This document shows positions 1 through 6,097 of a stretch of 10,783 nucleotides of DNA, in pieces. Made by a program: the position numbers and the translations under genes. The stretch is taken from positions 1-10,783 of the forward strand of contig JAIRZB010000061.1 in the NCBI GenBank assembly GCA_031267435.1, written 5' to 3'. The notes beneath the pieces are model-generated. The model was not told where the DNA came from, did not search any database, and saw only the letters and a list, made by a program, of their open reading frames with translations. Position 1 is the first letter of the stretch. Each line of letters begins with the position of its first letter. This stretch comes from Puniceicoccales bacterium (lineage in GTDB: Bacteria; Verrucomicrobiota; Verrucomicrobiia; Opitutales; LL51).

Positions 1-376
1 TTACGGCAGGGTGTCCAAACCCCAGCGGCGGCGGCGGCACTCCAACTGACTCTGCCCCTGGCTCTGACGCTGAATTTGCCCCTGCCTGGGAAAGAGATGG
101 CTGCGATCTGGACAACGCTGCTGCCGAAAAATCTCTTGGCATTGTTTCTGCCCTCGATGACGATCGCGAAGCCATTTCAGATCCTTTTCCAATGTCTCCA
201 GCTTTTTTACATTTTTCCCGTAAAGAATCCGTTGAACCACCGGATAAGAATAACTGAAATGCATGCATCTTTTGCTTAAAACCTAGCCTACCAGTCTTGC
301 CTGCCGCCTCTTGGGACGCTATCTGGCAACATAGATCCCAACGATTTGGATCACCACTATTCGATACCCTAGCCAT
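1..376 (-). CDS. Partial gene, N-terminal 125 residues of a Ser/Pro-rich protein of unknown function
   Basis: This reading frame starts with ATG at 376 and stays open to the left edge, so the protein is incomplete. An AAAGGA ribosome site (390-385) lies 8 bases before the start. The first ~65 residues are mixed polar sequence with a Cys pair (DLCCQ). Residues ~68-110 are rich in Ser and Ala (SRSSSRAETM), and a PPPP run follows near residue 115. There is no signal peptide or membrane segment. It lies 47 bases downstream of the small gene at 424-765, on the same strand, so the two are probably co-transcribed. A flexible Ser-rich N-terminus without a Sec signal is common in T3SS substrates, and a T3SS lies nearby, but I do not recognise the family. 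GC content rises sharply in the last ~130 bases. Two competing frames here (an 87-codon minus ORF and an open plus-strand frame) fit less well. Confidence 0.6.
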   Translation of the reverse strand, partial: MARVSNSGDPNRWDLCCQIASQEAAGKTGRLGFKQKMHAFQLFLSGGSTDSLREKCKKAGDIGKGSEMASRSSSRAETMPRDFSAAALSRSQPSLSQAGANSASEPGAESVGVPPPPLGFGHPAV

Positions 377-423
377 AATTTCATTCCTTTCTAGTAAAAC
401 CTCTCCTTCTTTGCTTCTCAAGT

Positions 424-765
424 TTATTGGCGATCCGTAAGGGAGCCATCACTAACATTGAAACCGCCATTGAGGACATTTTTTATAACGCCTGAAGATT
501 TTCCTGCTCTAATTTTAAATCCACTAAATACACCACCATTCGAAGCTTGTCGAACACTTTGAATATCCCTTGTCTTTGACACTTCCTGTATTTTATCGGA
601 CGAATTATCGGACGAATATTGCTGAATATTAACGGTCTCACCGGCTTTTTCCGTACTCGAAGGTTCGGCAGCAATTTTCATTTTTTCCAGAGGCGACAAC
701 TTTTCCGCTTTTTCGACAACATTGGGATCGATATCTCCACTATCGCTATTTGAACTAACCTCCAT
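424..765 (-). CDS. Small Ser-rich acidic protein of unknown function, possible secreted substrate
   Basis: This is a 113-residue hydrophilic protein with no signal peptide, membrane segment or recognised domain. The first ~60 residues are rich in Ser, Glu and Lys; the last ~40 are Gly/Ser/Asn-rich (VLNGGFNVSDGSL). A 12-bp in-frame duplication encodes a repeated SSD motif near residues 51-57. No ribosome site precedes the ATG. Instead a -10-like element ends 7-9 bases before it, so the mRNA may be leaderless. The gene lies directly upstream of the Ser-rich gene at the left edge, on the same strand. Composition and context would suit a T3SS-exported or chaperoned protein, but that is inference. 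It could also be a fast-evolving lineage-specific protein of another role. Confidence 0.55.
   Translation of the reverse strand: MEVSSNSDSGDIDPNVVEKAEKLSPLEKMKIAAEPSSTEKAGETVNIQQYSSDNSSDKIQEVSKTRDIQSVRQASNGGVFSGFKIRAGKSSGVIKNVLNGGFNVSDGSLTDRQ
594..617 (-). repeat. Tandem 12-bp duplication inside a coding region
   Basis: Two perfect head-to-tail copies of TATCGGACGAAT (plus-strand reading), at 594-605 and 606-617. The length is a multiple of three, so the frame of the 113-residue gene is kept. It looks like a recent slippage event. Confidence 0.85.
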
Positions 766-772
766 GCTGTTT

Positions 773-802
773 ATAATATATAGTTATAAATCATTTTCAC
801 AA
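773..802 (-). promoter_or_regulatory. Possible promoter of the 113-residue gene, near-leaderless
   Basis: On the minus strand, TTGTGA (802-797) is followed after 16-18 bases by TATATT (780-775) or TATTAT (778-773). The ATG is at 765. A transcription start at the usual distance from the -10 would fall on or within a few bases of the start codon. The region is AT-rich, so chance matches are possible. Confidence 0.35.
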
Positions 803-956
803 GAAAAAAACTATATAGTAAAAATTCAGTTTAGAAAACTCGGTAACAATAAATGGCTATAACGATTAAACAAAAAATTAAAAAAGTTTTGCGTACAATT
901 GGGAAAAAATTCAGAAATAACGGATGCCTTAAAAATTCTCCCCGCAACAAAAAGTA

Positions 957-2192
957 CTATATCTCGAATTTTTTCACAATAACAGCGGAATTGGTCCCCA
1001 GCATACCAAAGGAAGTATTCAGGATTACTCCTATATTACCGACATGCTTGACCTTATTGATTACAAGATTTTTAAGTATACACTTGGGATCCAGTTCATC
1101 GATGTTAATCGTTGGGTGGACATAGCCGTCATTAAAAGATGGCAAATTCCCCGCTAATTCGAGAGCTCCTGCGGCACCCATCGCATGGCCAATAAAACTT
1201 TTGGTGTTATTGATATATGTTTTATCCGAATTTCCAAATACTTCGCGAATCGCCTCGCACTCAATTGCGTCGCCCATGGGTGTCGATGTTGCGTGGGTAT
1301 TGACAATATCGATTCCCCCTGGACTTAAACGGGCTCGATTCAGGGCCAGGCGAATGCACTGTGCCTGCCGTTCCGCATTGGGTAAAACGGCATCGGTAGC
1401 GTCCGTATTCATGCCATAGCCGACGATTTCGCCGTAAATCTTTGCACCACGCCTTTGCGCATCCTCCAAGCGTTCGACGGTAAATAGACACCCGCCTTCA
1501 CTGACAACAATTCCATTACGCTTGGAGTCAAAGGGTCGACTTACCCTATTCGGGTCGCCGCCATATCCCAGCGCTCCTTGGCTACGAAACCCAGCAAATA
1601 TGCCAAAAGAACGAATACTTTCACTCACGCCACCCGCAATGGCTAGGTCTATTTCACCGAGGCGTAACATTTGGGCAGCCTGGATAAGTCCTGCATTTCC
1701 TGCTGCACAGGCGGCGCCGATGGTATAATGTGGCCCTTGGATGCCCAGCTTCAGATTAATTTCTCCGGCAGGATTATTAGCGATGGTTCTTGGGTTATGA
1801 TAGTGGGCCCAAAATTTCACATCATAATTAAATTGTGCCAAATTAAAAACTTCATTTTCCGTCTCGACATTGCCATGTTCCGTGATTCCGACGTATACGC
1901 CCATGCGCGAAGTATCGATTCTTTCCAGTCGAATTCCCGTATCAAGCAGTGCTTCCTGGGCACAGAAAATACCGATGGAACCGGCTCGGGTACAATTGCG
2001 CAATTCCTTTTTAGTTTGATACTTTAAGGGATCGAAATCACAGATACCAACAGGTAATTTGCCCATGTAGCGCACCTCCACTTCCTGGATACGTGGGATT
2101 TCATGGAGCAAACAGTGGCGAAAATCGGTTAAACTATTGGCATTTGGTGCAGTTAGCCCCACACCGGTAATGACGATTCTTTCACGATCCAT
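957..2192 (-). CDS. Beta-ketoacyl-ACP synthase, FabF (KAS II)-like
   Basis: This 411-residue thiolase-fold condensing enzyme is close to the ~412 residues usual for FabF. It would join an acyl chain held on the active-site Cys to malonyl-ACP in fatty acid or polyketide synthesis, in the cytoplasm. The nucleophile is Cys162 in IGAACAAGNAG. The catalytic histidines are His300 (VNTHATSTPMGD) and His336 (KSFIGHAMGAAG), with Lys331 in NNTKSF. The N-terminus RIVITGVG is typical. ATG at 2192 was chosen because the family starts a few residues before this motif; an upstream extension adds only MLFHLI. No clear ribosome site is present. The FabF gating loop, normally GFGG, reads GMLG (residues 396-399), and the N-terminal half is divergent. 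No acyl carrier or other fatty acid genes are adjacent. It could therefore be housekeeping FabF or a paralogue for a special lipid or polyketide. Confidence 0.9.
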   Translation of the reverse strand: MDRERIVITGVGLTAPNANSLTDFRHCLLHEIPRIQEVEVRYMGKLPVGICDFDPLKYQTKKELRNCTRAGSIGIFCAQEALLDTGIRLERIDTSRMGVYVGITEHGNVETENEVFNLAQFNYDVKFWAHYHNPRTIANNPAGEINLKLGIQGPHYTIGAACAAGNAGLIQAAQMLRLGEIDLAIAGGVSESIRSFGIFAGFRSQGALGYGGDPNRVSRPFDSKRNGIVVSEGGCLFTVERLEDAQRRGAKIYGEIVGYGMNTDATDAVLPNAERQAQCIRLALNRARLSPGGIDIVNTHATSTPMGDAIECEAIREVFGNSDKTYINNTKSFIGHAMGAAGALELAGNLPSFNDGYVHPTINIDELDPKCILKNLVINKVKHVGNIGVILNTSFGMLGTNSAVIVKKFEI

Positions 2193-2300
2193 TATCAAAT
2201 GGAATAACAATAGCGCGACAGATTGGAAGGAAAATGATTAGCTATCGCCGATAGGTATCGACTAAGCAACTGTTAGGTGCGATGGAGAATACGATATTTG

Positions 2301-2373
2301 TGGAGCCGATCGGTCTCGAACCGACGACCTCCACAATGCCATTGTGGCGCTCTACCAACTGAGCTACGACCCC
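2301..2373 (-). tRNA. tRNA-Ala (anticodon GGC)
   Basis: This 73-base cloverleaf has a seven-pair acceptor stem with two G-U pairs, D arm TAGCTCAGTTGGTAGAGC, and anticodon stem CCACA/TGTGG with loop ATGGCAT (GGC, reads GCC). The T arm contains GGTTCGAGACC. The discriminator base is A and the 3' CCA is not encoded (CAA follows), so CCA must be added after transcription. Confidence 0.95.
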
Positions 2374-2419
2374 GACGCTTTGGTTTTATGGCATTTTTTC
2401 ATCGGGAATCAAGTAAGAA

Positions 2420-2437
2420 GTGCACCAACTAAGCTAA
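2420..2437 (-). other. tRNA D-arm-like fragment
   Basis: The minus strand carries TAGCTTAGTTGGTG, which matches the D-arm region of the neighbouring tRNA-Ala (TAGCTCAGTTGGTA) at 12 of 14 bases. Neither an acceptor stem nor an anticodon arm can be built around it. It may be the remains of a partial tRNA duplication, or chance. Confidence 0.3.
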
Positions 2438-2467
2438 AAAAAAATACTTTTAAAAATTAAATTTTAC

Positions 2468-2494
2468 TTGTTTTTTGCGAAATTTTACTATAAT
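2468..2494 (+). promoter_or_regulatory. Possible promoter of the Lys-rich gene
   Basis: A consensus TATAAT lies at 2489-2494. A weak TTGTTT lies 15 bases upstream (2468-2473). The ATG at 2502 comes 7 bases after the -10 box, so transcription would begin at or next to the start codon. Confidence 0.4.
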
Positions 2495-2501
2495 TGCGAC
2501 C

Positions 2502-3128
2502 ATGGACTTGCATATCATATCAAACGACTGCTATAATCAAGCAGCAAACAATGACATAAAAGCCATTCACGATGATGGCAAAAAAGCTAATGGTGGTCAA
2601 GGACAAAAATTTATGAAAGTCGGCGGTAAACTATGTATTATTAGTTCGCCAAAGGTCATTAAGCATCGTGAGGGAGAACCCATTAGAAATTTACTAAGAA
2701 AAGTGCTCAGGAGAAAAGAATCTCGTATAACTATGACACCGCTAAAACCGACAGGCATGGAGCAAGGAGGACAAAAGATAATGAAAGCTGAAACTTCCAT
2801 TACATTTATATATAACAAAGGTATGTTCTTAGATGAAAGTGGTAAACGCTTCAAGGAAACTAAAGATGTACTCAATGCAACTAAGTCACAACTCGAAACA
2901 AAGAACCAAGCACTCAAGGACAAGAAACAAGCACTCATGAACGTCCAGAAACTAAAACCAAAGCAAGCGGACCAAGTGATAAAGAACAGTGGCCAAAAAG
3001 CAAAGAGCACTAGCGAACGCGCAGTTGCAAAACACTTAAAGGAAGACAAAAAAGACACGATGAGGCAAATTCTAGATAATATGATTCGGAAAAATGATAT
3101 GACTCAGGACAAACCGCCGTACGCATGA
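2502..3128 (+). CDS. Lys-rich coiled-coil protein of unknown function, start uncertain
   Basis: The protein has 208 residues if read from ATG at 2502. I do not recognise it. It is strongly basic. Residues ~110-160 form a likely coiled coil with a near-repeat (KNQALKDKKQALMNVQK), and the tail is charged. There is no signal peptide or membrane segment. Three starts compete. ATG 2502 has no ribosome site but sits just after a TATAAT box. ATG 2613 has AAGGA 9 bases upstream and gives 171 residues. ATG 2781 has a perfect AAGGAGG (2764-2770) 10 bases upstream and gives 115 residues that keep the coiled coil. The gene stands alone between two minus-strand tRNA genes. It may be an effector, a nucleic-acid-binding protein or a fast-evolving orphan; nothing decides between these. 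Confidence 0.55.
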   Translation: MDLHIISNDCYNQAANNDIKAIHDDGKKANGGQGQKFMKVGGKLCIISSPKVIKHREGEPIRNLLRKVLRRKESRITMTPLKPTGMEQGGQKIMKAETSITFIYNKGMFLDESGKRFKETKDVLNATKSQLETKNQALKDKKQALMNVQKLKPKQADQVIKNSGQKAKSTSERAVAKHLKEDKKDTMRQILDNMIRKNDMTQDKPPYA

Positions 3129-3141
3129 TTAGAATAAAAGA

Positions 3142-3171
3142 TGCCCTTTGCATTTATAAACAACAAGGGCA
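3142..3171 (+). terminator. Weak hairpin after the Lys-rich gene
   Basis: TGCCCTT (3142-3148) pairs with AAGGGCA (3165-3171) around a 16-base loop, starting 13 bases after the stop codon. There is no T-run afterwards, so it is a poor intrinsic terminator. It may protect the transcript end instead. The rest of 3172-3384 shows only small inverted repeats (for example CCGAGA at 3212-3217 with TCTCGG at 3232-3237) and no convincing gene. Confidence 0.3.
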
Positions 3172-3384
3172 AATTAAATGTAGCTCGTTAACGCACTAAT
3201 TAAGATTCTCGCCGAGAGACTAAGTAATATTTCTCGGAGCTGTCCAATCAATGGGGCTAACACCTAACAACAGCGGATAGACAGCATCTTTATGATAGGA
3301 GAAAATGCTCGAATAGCAATAAATTCTTTACGCTTCACCATCCTCCATCACCCATTAATCATAGCCCCCCGAAATATCTCACCC

Positions 3385-3461
3385 TGGCGCGCCTCGCAGG
3401 ATTCGAACTTGCAACCTTCTGATCCGTAGTCAGATGCTCTGTCCAGTTGAGCTAGAGGCGC
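3385..3461 (-). tRNA. tRNA-Arg (anticodon ACG)
   Basis: This 77-base tRNA includes an encoded 3' CCA. The acceptor stem GCGCCTC/GAGGCGC is fully paired. The D arm reads TAGCTCAACTGGACAGAGC. The anticodon stem TCTGA/TCAGA holds loop CTACGGA (ACG, expected to be edited to ICG and read CGN codons). The T loop is TTCGAAT, with one A-C mismatch in the T stem. The discriminator base is G. Confidence 0.95.
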
Positions 3462-3593
3462 CCACTGCTTTACGTTAAATAGAAAAAATAATTTGCAAGT
3501 ATTTTGTTAATCGATAGCAGCGAAAAATTTCCCAAAAACCGTAATTGTAAATATAAAAAACATAACAATGATTAAATTAATTTAAACTTCAAA

Positions 3594-3621
3594 TTGACGG
3601 ATTTTGAAAGAAATTTATATT
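3594..3621 (+). promoter_or_regulatory. Sigma-70-type promoter of the exported-protein gene
   Basis: TTGACG (3594-3599) and TATATT (3616-3621) are separated by 16 bases. Transcription would start near 3628. That lies downstream of the possible TTG start at 3604 and supports translation from ATG 3670. Confidence 0.6.
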
Positions 3622-3669
3622 GCACCGCGCTATCAATGGCACGATAAATCAATGGAAAGGACTAAAAGA

Positions 3670-4332
3670 ATGAAAAAAATAGTAAAAATAATAGCATTAG
3701 GACTCCTTAGCGGGCTATGGAAGCCTAGCATGTATGGAGCAATAACACGGGAAAACAATTCAGAATCACGGCCATATTGGTCTGAACGGACAAATACTAC
3801 CGGCCTTGCCTTAAAGTGCATGGCATACAGCCAACGCCATCCCGATAAGCAAAACAATATCAATGAACTAATCAAAAAATATCCAAATACTATCCAAATA
3901 TTAATGAAAATAGCCTGCGAAGACGATTATCGTACTCCCGGTATTTTTGATGTTGCAATACAGATATTAGACCAACACCAAGCAACTCCTGAAGCGTTAG
4001 GTGCACTCTTTGAAACTATTGCAGATATACCATATCCCTATGCAGAATTCGATATTCAAAGGTCGTTACCCATGGAAGCTCCCTATTCACCCACGATTAA
4101 AAAGACTATTATTTCGCTGAATACCTATCCCAACATAGGAATAGCTTTGAAAAATATATGCAAGAGTGAGTTGCGCGGCGAAGATTTCGCGATCTGGAAA
4201 AATAATCAATTCGGAAATGATATTGAACAGGGACGAATCGCTGAAATTAAAAGCGGAGTACAATGTAATCCTCGGAAGCGATCCTGTGTTAAAAAATCCC
4301 CAAAAGAAACATCGGAAGAATTTAGCATGTAA
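3670..4332 (+). CDS. Small exported protein with internal repeat, function unknown
   Basis: The protein has 220 residues and begins with a Sec-type signal peptide: MKK, a hydrophobic stretch IIALGLLSGL, and a likely cleavage near SMYG-A at residue ~23. The start at 3670 is preceded by GGAAAGGA (3654-3661) with 8-base spacing, and lies after the predicted transcription start. The mature part looks mostly helical. Two segments resemble each other: one beginning YPNTIQILMKIAC (residues ~68-80) and one beginning YPNIGIALKNIC (~156-167). Each is followed by a charged stretch and a Phe/Ala pair. A basic Cys-containing tail (CNPRKRSCVKK) ends the protein. It would act in the periplasm or outside the cell. 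It converges with the T3SS genes and shares their terminator. No family is recognised. Confidence 0.7.
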   Translation: MKKIVKIIALGLLSGLWKPSMYGAITRENNSESRPYWSERTNTTGLALKCMAYSQRHPDKQNNINELIKKYPNTIQILMKIACEDDYRTPGIFDVAIQILDQHQATPEALGALFETIADIPYPYAEFDIQRSLPMEAPYSPTIKKTIISLNTYPNIGIALKNICKSELRGEDFAIWKNNQFGNDIEQGRIAEIKSGVQCNPRKRSCVKKSPKETSEEFSM

Positions 4333-4354
4333 AATATACGCAAAACACATATAA

Positions 4355-4387
4355 AATTAAACCCCAGAAAATATCCGGGGTTTAATT
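4355..4387. terminator. Bidirectional intrinsic terminator
   Basis: AATTAAACCCC (4355-4365) and GGGGTTTAATT (4377-4387) form an 11-bp perfect stem around an 11-base loop. A/T-rich flanks on each side supply U-rich tails for both strands. It lies between two convergent genes, 22 bases after the exported-protein stop and 2 bases after the sctI stop. Confidence 0.85.
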
Positions 4388-4389
4388 CG

Positions 4390-4842
4390 TTATCCCTGGT
4401 TGCGGAATAAAGTTTGAGCACATTGACCCGTCTTATCCGCAACTTTCGAACTTACTTCATTGATGAAAGCCAATTGCATCACATACATTTGCAACGTTAA
4501 TAGATCCGCAGTCGTAAAATTCGATCCATCTTTATTTGCCATAAGTTGATCGATGGAATTTATAATATTATTATATGCATCGCGCATCTCTTGGGCTGTA
4601 TTATATACACCTTCTCCGGGAGTAACACGTTCTATCGATTTATGTTTCCAAAACCCAGCATGTTTCACTGAATTCACAGTCAAATCAACCACGTTACTAC
4701 CCAGAACATTCTGAAATTCTTTTGATCTTCCAAATGCCGGTAAAACCCCATCATCGACTAGGATCACATTCGAGGGGAATCTTCCACCTCCAACAGTCAT
4801 TGCTTGATCCACAAGCCGACCACCTACCACATTCACATCCAT
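4390..4842 (-). CDS. sctI: T3SS inner rod protein SctI (YscI/PrgJ-like)
   Basis: This 150-residue protein would form the inner rod at the base of the needle. The assignment rests on the C-terminal ~45 residues: LLTLQMYVMQLAFINEVSSK, then a VADKTGQ turn and a short final helix. This is the pattern of YscI/PrgJ-type rod proteins (LLxLQxxxxQxSxxxElxSKvv, then a C-terminal polymerisation helix). The N-terminal ~85 residues are Gly/Val-rich and divergent, as in many SctI proteins, which are secreted without a cleaved signal. The length is slightly above the usual 80-140. AAAGGA lies 7 bases before the ATG and overlaps the stop of the upstream sctG, so the two are tightly coupled. It is the last gene of the sctD set. 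A second needle-like subunit is the alternative. Confidence 0.75.
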   Translation of the reverse strand: MDVNVVGGRLVDQAMTVGGGRFPSNVILVDDGVLPAFGRSKEFQNVLGSNVVDLTVNSVKHAGFWKHKSIERVTPGEGVYNTAQEMRDAYNNIINSIDQLMANKDGSNFTTADLLTLQMYVMQLAFINEVSSKVADKTGQCAQTLFRNQG

Positions 4843-4846
4843 ATTC

Positions 4847-5257
4847 TCATCCTTTCTTTATAATACATTCTGCTAATGCTATCGCATCCACATCTTTCCC
4901 ATTTTCTTTTACCTGATTTAAAATAACGTAGCTTTCGCCTCTTCGCCCTACCTGATGCAAAAGCATTCCATAAAATGCTTTTGCTATTTCACTGTCAGGA
5001 TTTATCCTCAGCGCTTTCTCCATAAGCAGTTTCGACGCCTCCGTATACTCCCCAAAAACCATTCGCATGAATGCATACGCAACGTAAAGCAATTCATTCT
5101 GCGGACGAGCAGCAATCACCCCTTCAAAGATAACTTCAGCATGTTTCTTCTTGCCACTTCCCGTCGCAACATATCCGATATTGACGAGCAAGCGAAGCAT
5201 CTCCGCCGGAATTGAATCCTGCTTGAAATTTGTATCGTCGTAAAACAAAGATAGCAT
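4847..5257 (-). CDS. sctG: T3SS needle chaperone, YscG/CdsG-like TPR protein
   Basis: This 136-residue helical protein has tetratricopeptide-like repeats. Examples are residues ~30-60 (GYVATGSGKKKHAEVIFEGV, then AARPQNELLYVAYAFM) and ~70-100 (EYTEASKLLMEKALRINPDS). It resembles YscG and CdsG, cytoplasmic chaperones that pair with a YscE-type protein to hold the needle subunit unpolymerised. That role is known for the family and inferred here from the repeats and from position. The gene starts 5 bases after the sctF stop and ends 4 bases before the sctI start. The only ribosome-site candidate (AAAGG) is very close to the ATG and overlaps the sctF stop, so translation is probably coupled. Confidence 0.75.
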   Translation of the reverse strand: MLSLFYDDTNFKQDSIPAEMLRLLVNIGYVATGSGKKKHAEVIFEGVIAARPQNELLYVAYAFMRMVFGEYTEASKLLMEKALRINPDSEIAKAFYGMLLHQVGRRGESYVILNQVKENGKDVDAIALAECIIKKG

Positions 5258-5262
5258 TGCCT

Positions 5263-5595
5263 TTAACGAATATTCTGTGTAATTTTCATCAATGTATCAC
5301 CAACGGTACGTACAGTACCCGTGGCGACCGCTGCAACCGTACCCCAGGTCTGAACCATTGCTTGCAATTGTAAAAGCGTCCCCTGATCAATTTCCGAAGC
5401 ATTACTACCTTCGACATTTTTAATAGATTCTGACAAACCTTTTTCATAGGCTACCATGTAACTCGAAAGCACCTTGTACATGTTGAAAATGCTCATCCTA
5501 CCAGTCACCTCTTTAAGATCTAAATCGTCTGCTCCCTTCGTAAAACCCGGACCATCATATTTCGTATAATTGTTATAAGTACTATCCTCTCCCAT
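5263..5595 (-). CDS. sctF: T3SS needle subunit SctF
   Basis: This 110-residue protein is predicted to polymerise into the extracellular needle. The C-terminal half has the needle hairpin: helix LLQLQAMVQTWGTVAAVA, then a second helix ending in the characteristic ITQNIR tail. The preceding NASEIDQGT segment stands where needle proteins have a turn of the NP/DP type. Usual needle proteins have ~80-85 residues; this one carries a ~30-residue N-terminal extension rich in Asn, Tyr and Asp. AAAGGA lies 5 bases before the ATG. The gene lies between the YscE-like and YscG-like genes, which supports needle identity, because those two proteins form the needle's chaperone complex. Confidence 0.8.
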   Translation of the reverse strand: MGEDSTYNNYTKYDGPGFTKGADDLDLKEVTGRMSIFNMYKVLSSYMVAYEKGLSESIKNVEGSNASEIDQGTLLQLQAMVQTWGTVAAVATGTVRTVGDTLMKITQNIR

Positions 5596-5684
5596 ATTTT
5601 TCCTTTTTTTAATTGTTAATGACCATTACCATTAATAGTCGACAGTTAGAAAGATATACAAAATTTAAAAAAATGCAATATATT

Positions 5685-5918
5685 TTATTTAAAATTAATA
5701 ATCATTTCATGAGCACTCTCGAGTGCATTTTTCAGCTTCTCATATACCGAAAATTCTTCAGGCACTAAACCAATTGCAATGCGTTCTTTTATCCATTGCT
5801 GATATCGGGCAATCTCTTGTAATATCTCTCGACGATAACTTCCATCCCCATCGTTTAGTAGCTGACGCTCCATGTCGATCAATGTTAGACGCTTTAATTT
5901 CTTTGTATCAATATCCAT
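5685..5918 (-). CDS. T3SS needle co-chaperone, YscE/CdsE-like
   Basis: This 77-residue protein is predicted to be two or three helices, with a C-terminal segment of the form PEEFSVYEKLKNALESAHEMI. An EEFxxxxxLxxALxxAxxxI pattern is typical of the YscE/EscE/CdsE group, small partners that bind the needle together with the TPR chaperone. Its place between sctD and sctF, with sctG just beyond, agrees with the chlamydial arrangement. A GGGGCAGG stretch directly before the ATG may serve as the ribosome site, though the spacing is short. The ~90-base gap to sctF contains only a short inverted repeat (TTAATG...CATTAA). The family assignment rests on size, pattern and position, not on strong sequence identity. 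Confidence 0.65.
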   Translation of the reverse strand: MDIDTKKLKRLTLIDMERQLLNDGDGSYRREILQEIARYQQWIKERIAIGLVPEEFSVYEKLKNALESAHEMIINFK

Positions 5919-5948
5919 CCTGCCCCTAGTGATTTATGTGAAAGTTGG

Positions 5949-6057
5949 CTACTTCCCGCAATGACAACCCATAATGCTTCCTATTACAATCATCGGCATA
6001 AAATTTGTCCCAATTGTGTTTATATTAGTATCCATTCTTCATTGAAAAATCTCCTCC
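5949..6057 (-). other. Strong ribosome site with a 5-codon ORF overlapping a 28-codon ORF
   Basis: Between sctD and the YscE-like gene, GGAGGAG (6057-6051) lies 8 bases before an ATG at 6042 that reads only MKNGY and stops. In the +1 frame, an ATG at 6035 opens 28 codons with a hydrophobic middle (FMPMIVIGSIMGCHC) that stop at 5949. This is the strongest ribosome site of the minus-strand set, yet it leads into almost nothing. It could be a leader peptide, a small membrane peptide needing a different start, a frameshifted remnant, or chance. Confidence 0.3.
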
Positions 6058-6097
6058 AATGAAATTCAACAATCTCTCCAACAATCGACTCGATCCA

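Noticed and set aside
3..257. Plus-strand frame open from the left edge, ending TGA at 255-257 (acidic, Gly/Pro-rich)
   Set aside because: It could be the 3' end of a gene entering from the left, and its composition is plausible. The minus-strand frame has its own start and ribosome site and pairs with an adjacent gene, so I prefer that one; this stays possible.
1..264. Complete 87-codon minus-strand ORF ending exactly at the window edge
   Set aside because: It overlaps, in another frame, a minus-strand frame open for 125 codons with a good ribosome site at 376. Its Arg/Gln-rich tail looks like out-of-frame translation.
853..1125. 90-codon plus-strand ORF with a Lys-rich start
   Set aside because: Most of it is antisense to the conserved C-terminus of the beta-ketoacyl-ACP synthase. 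It has no ribosome site and resembles no known protein.
2597..3058. 153-codon minus-strand ORF, Phe/Ser-rich
   Set aside because: It is the complement of the Lys-rich coiled-coil gene; the Phe/Leu/Ser richness is the antisense image of Lys/Gln/Glu codons.
3293..3427. Short ORFs on both strands between the Lys-rich gene and tRNA-Arg
   Set aside because: They run into the tRNA gene or lack a usable ribosome site, and they are under 50 codons.
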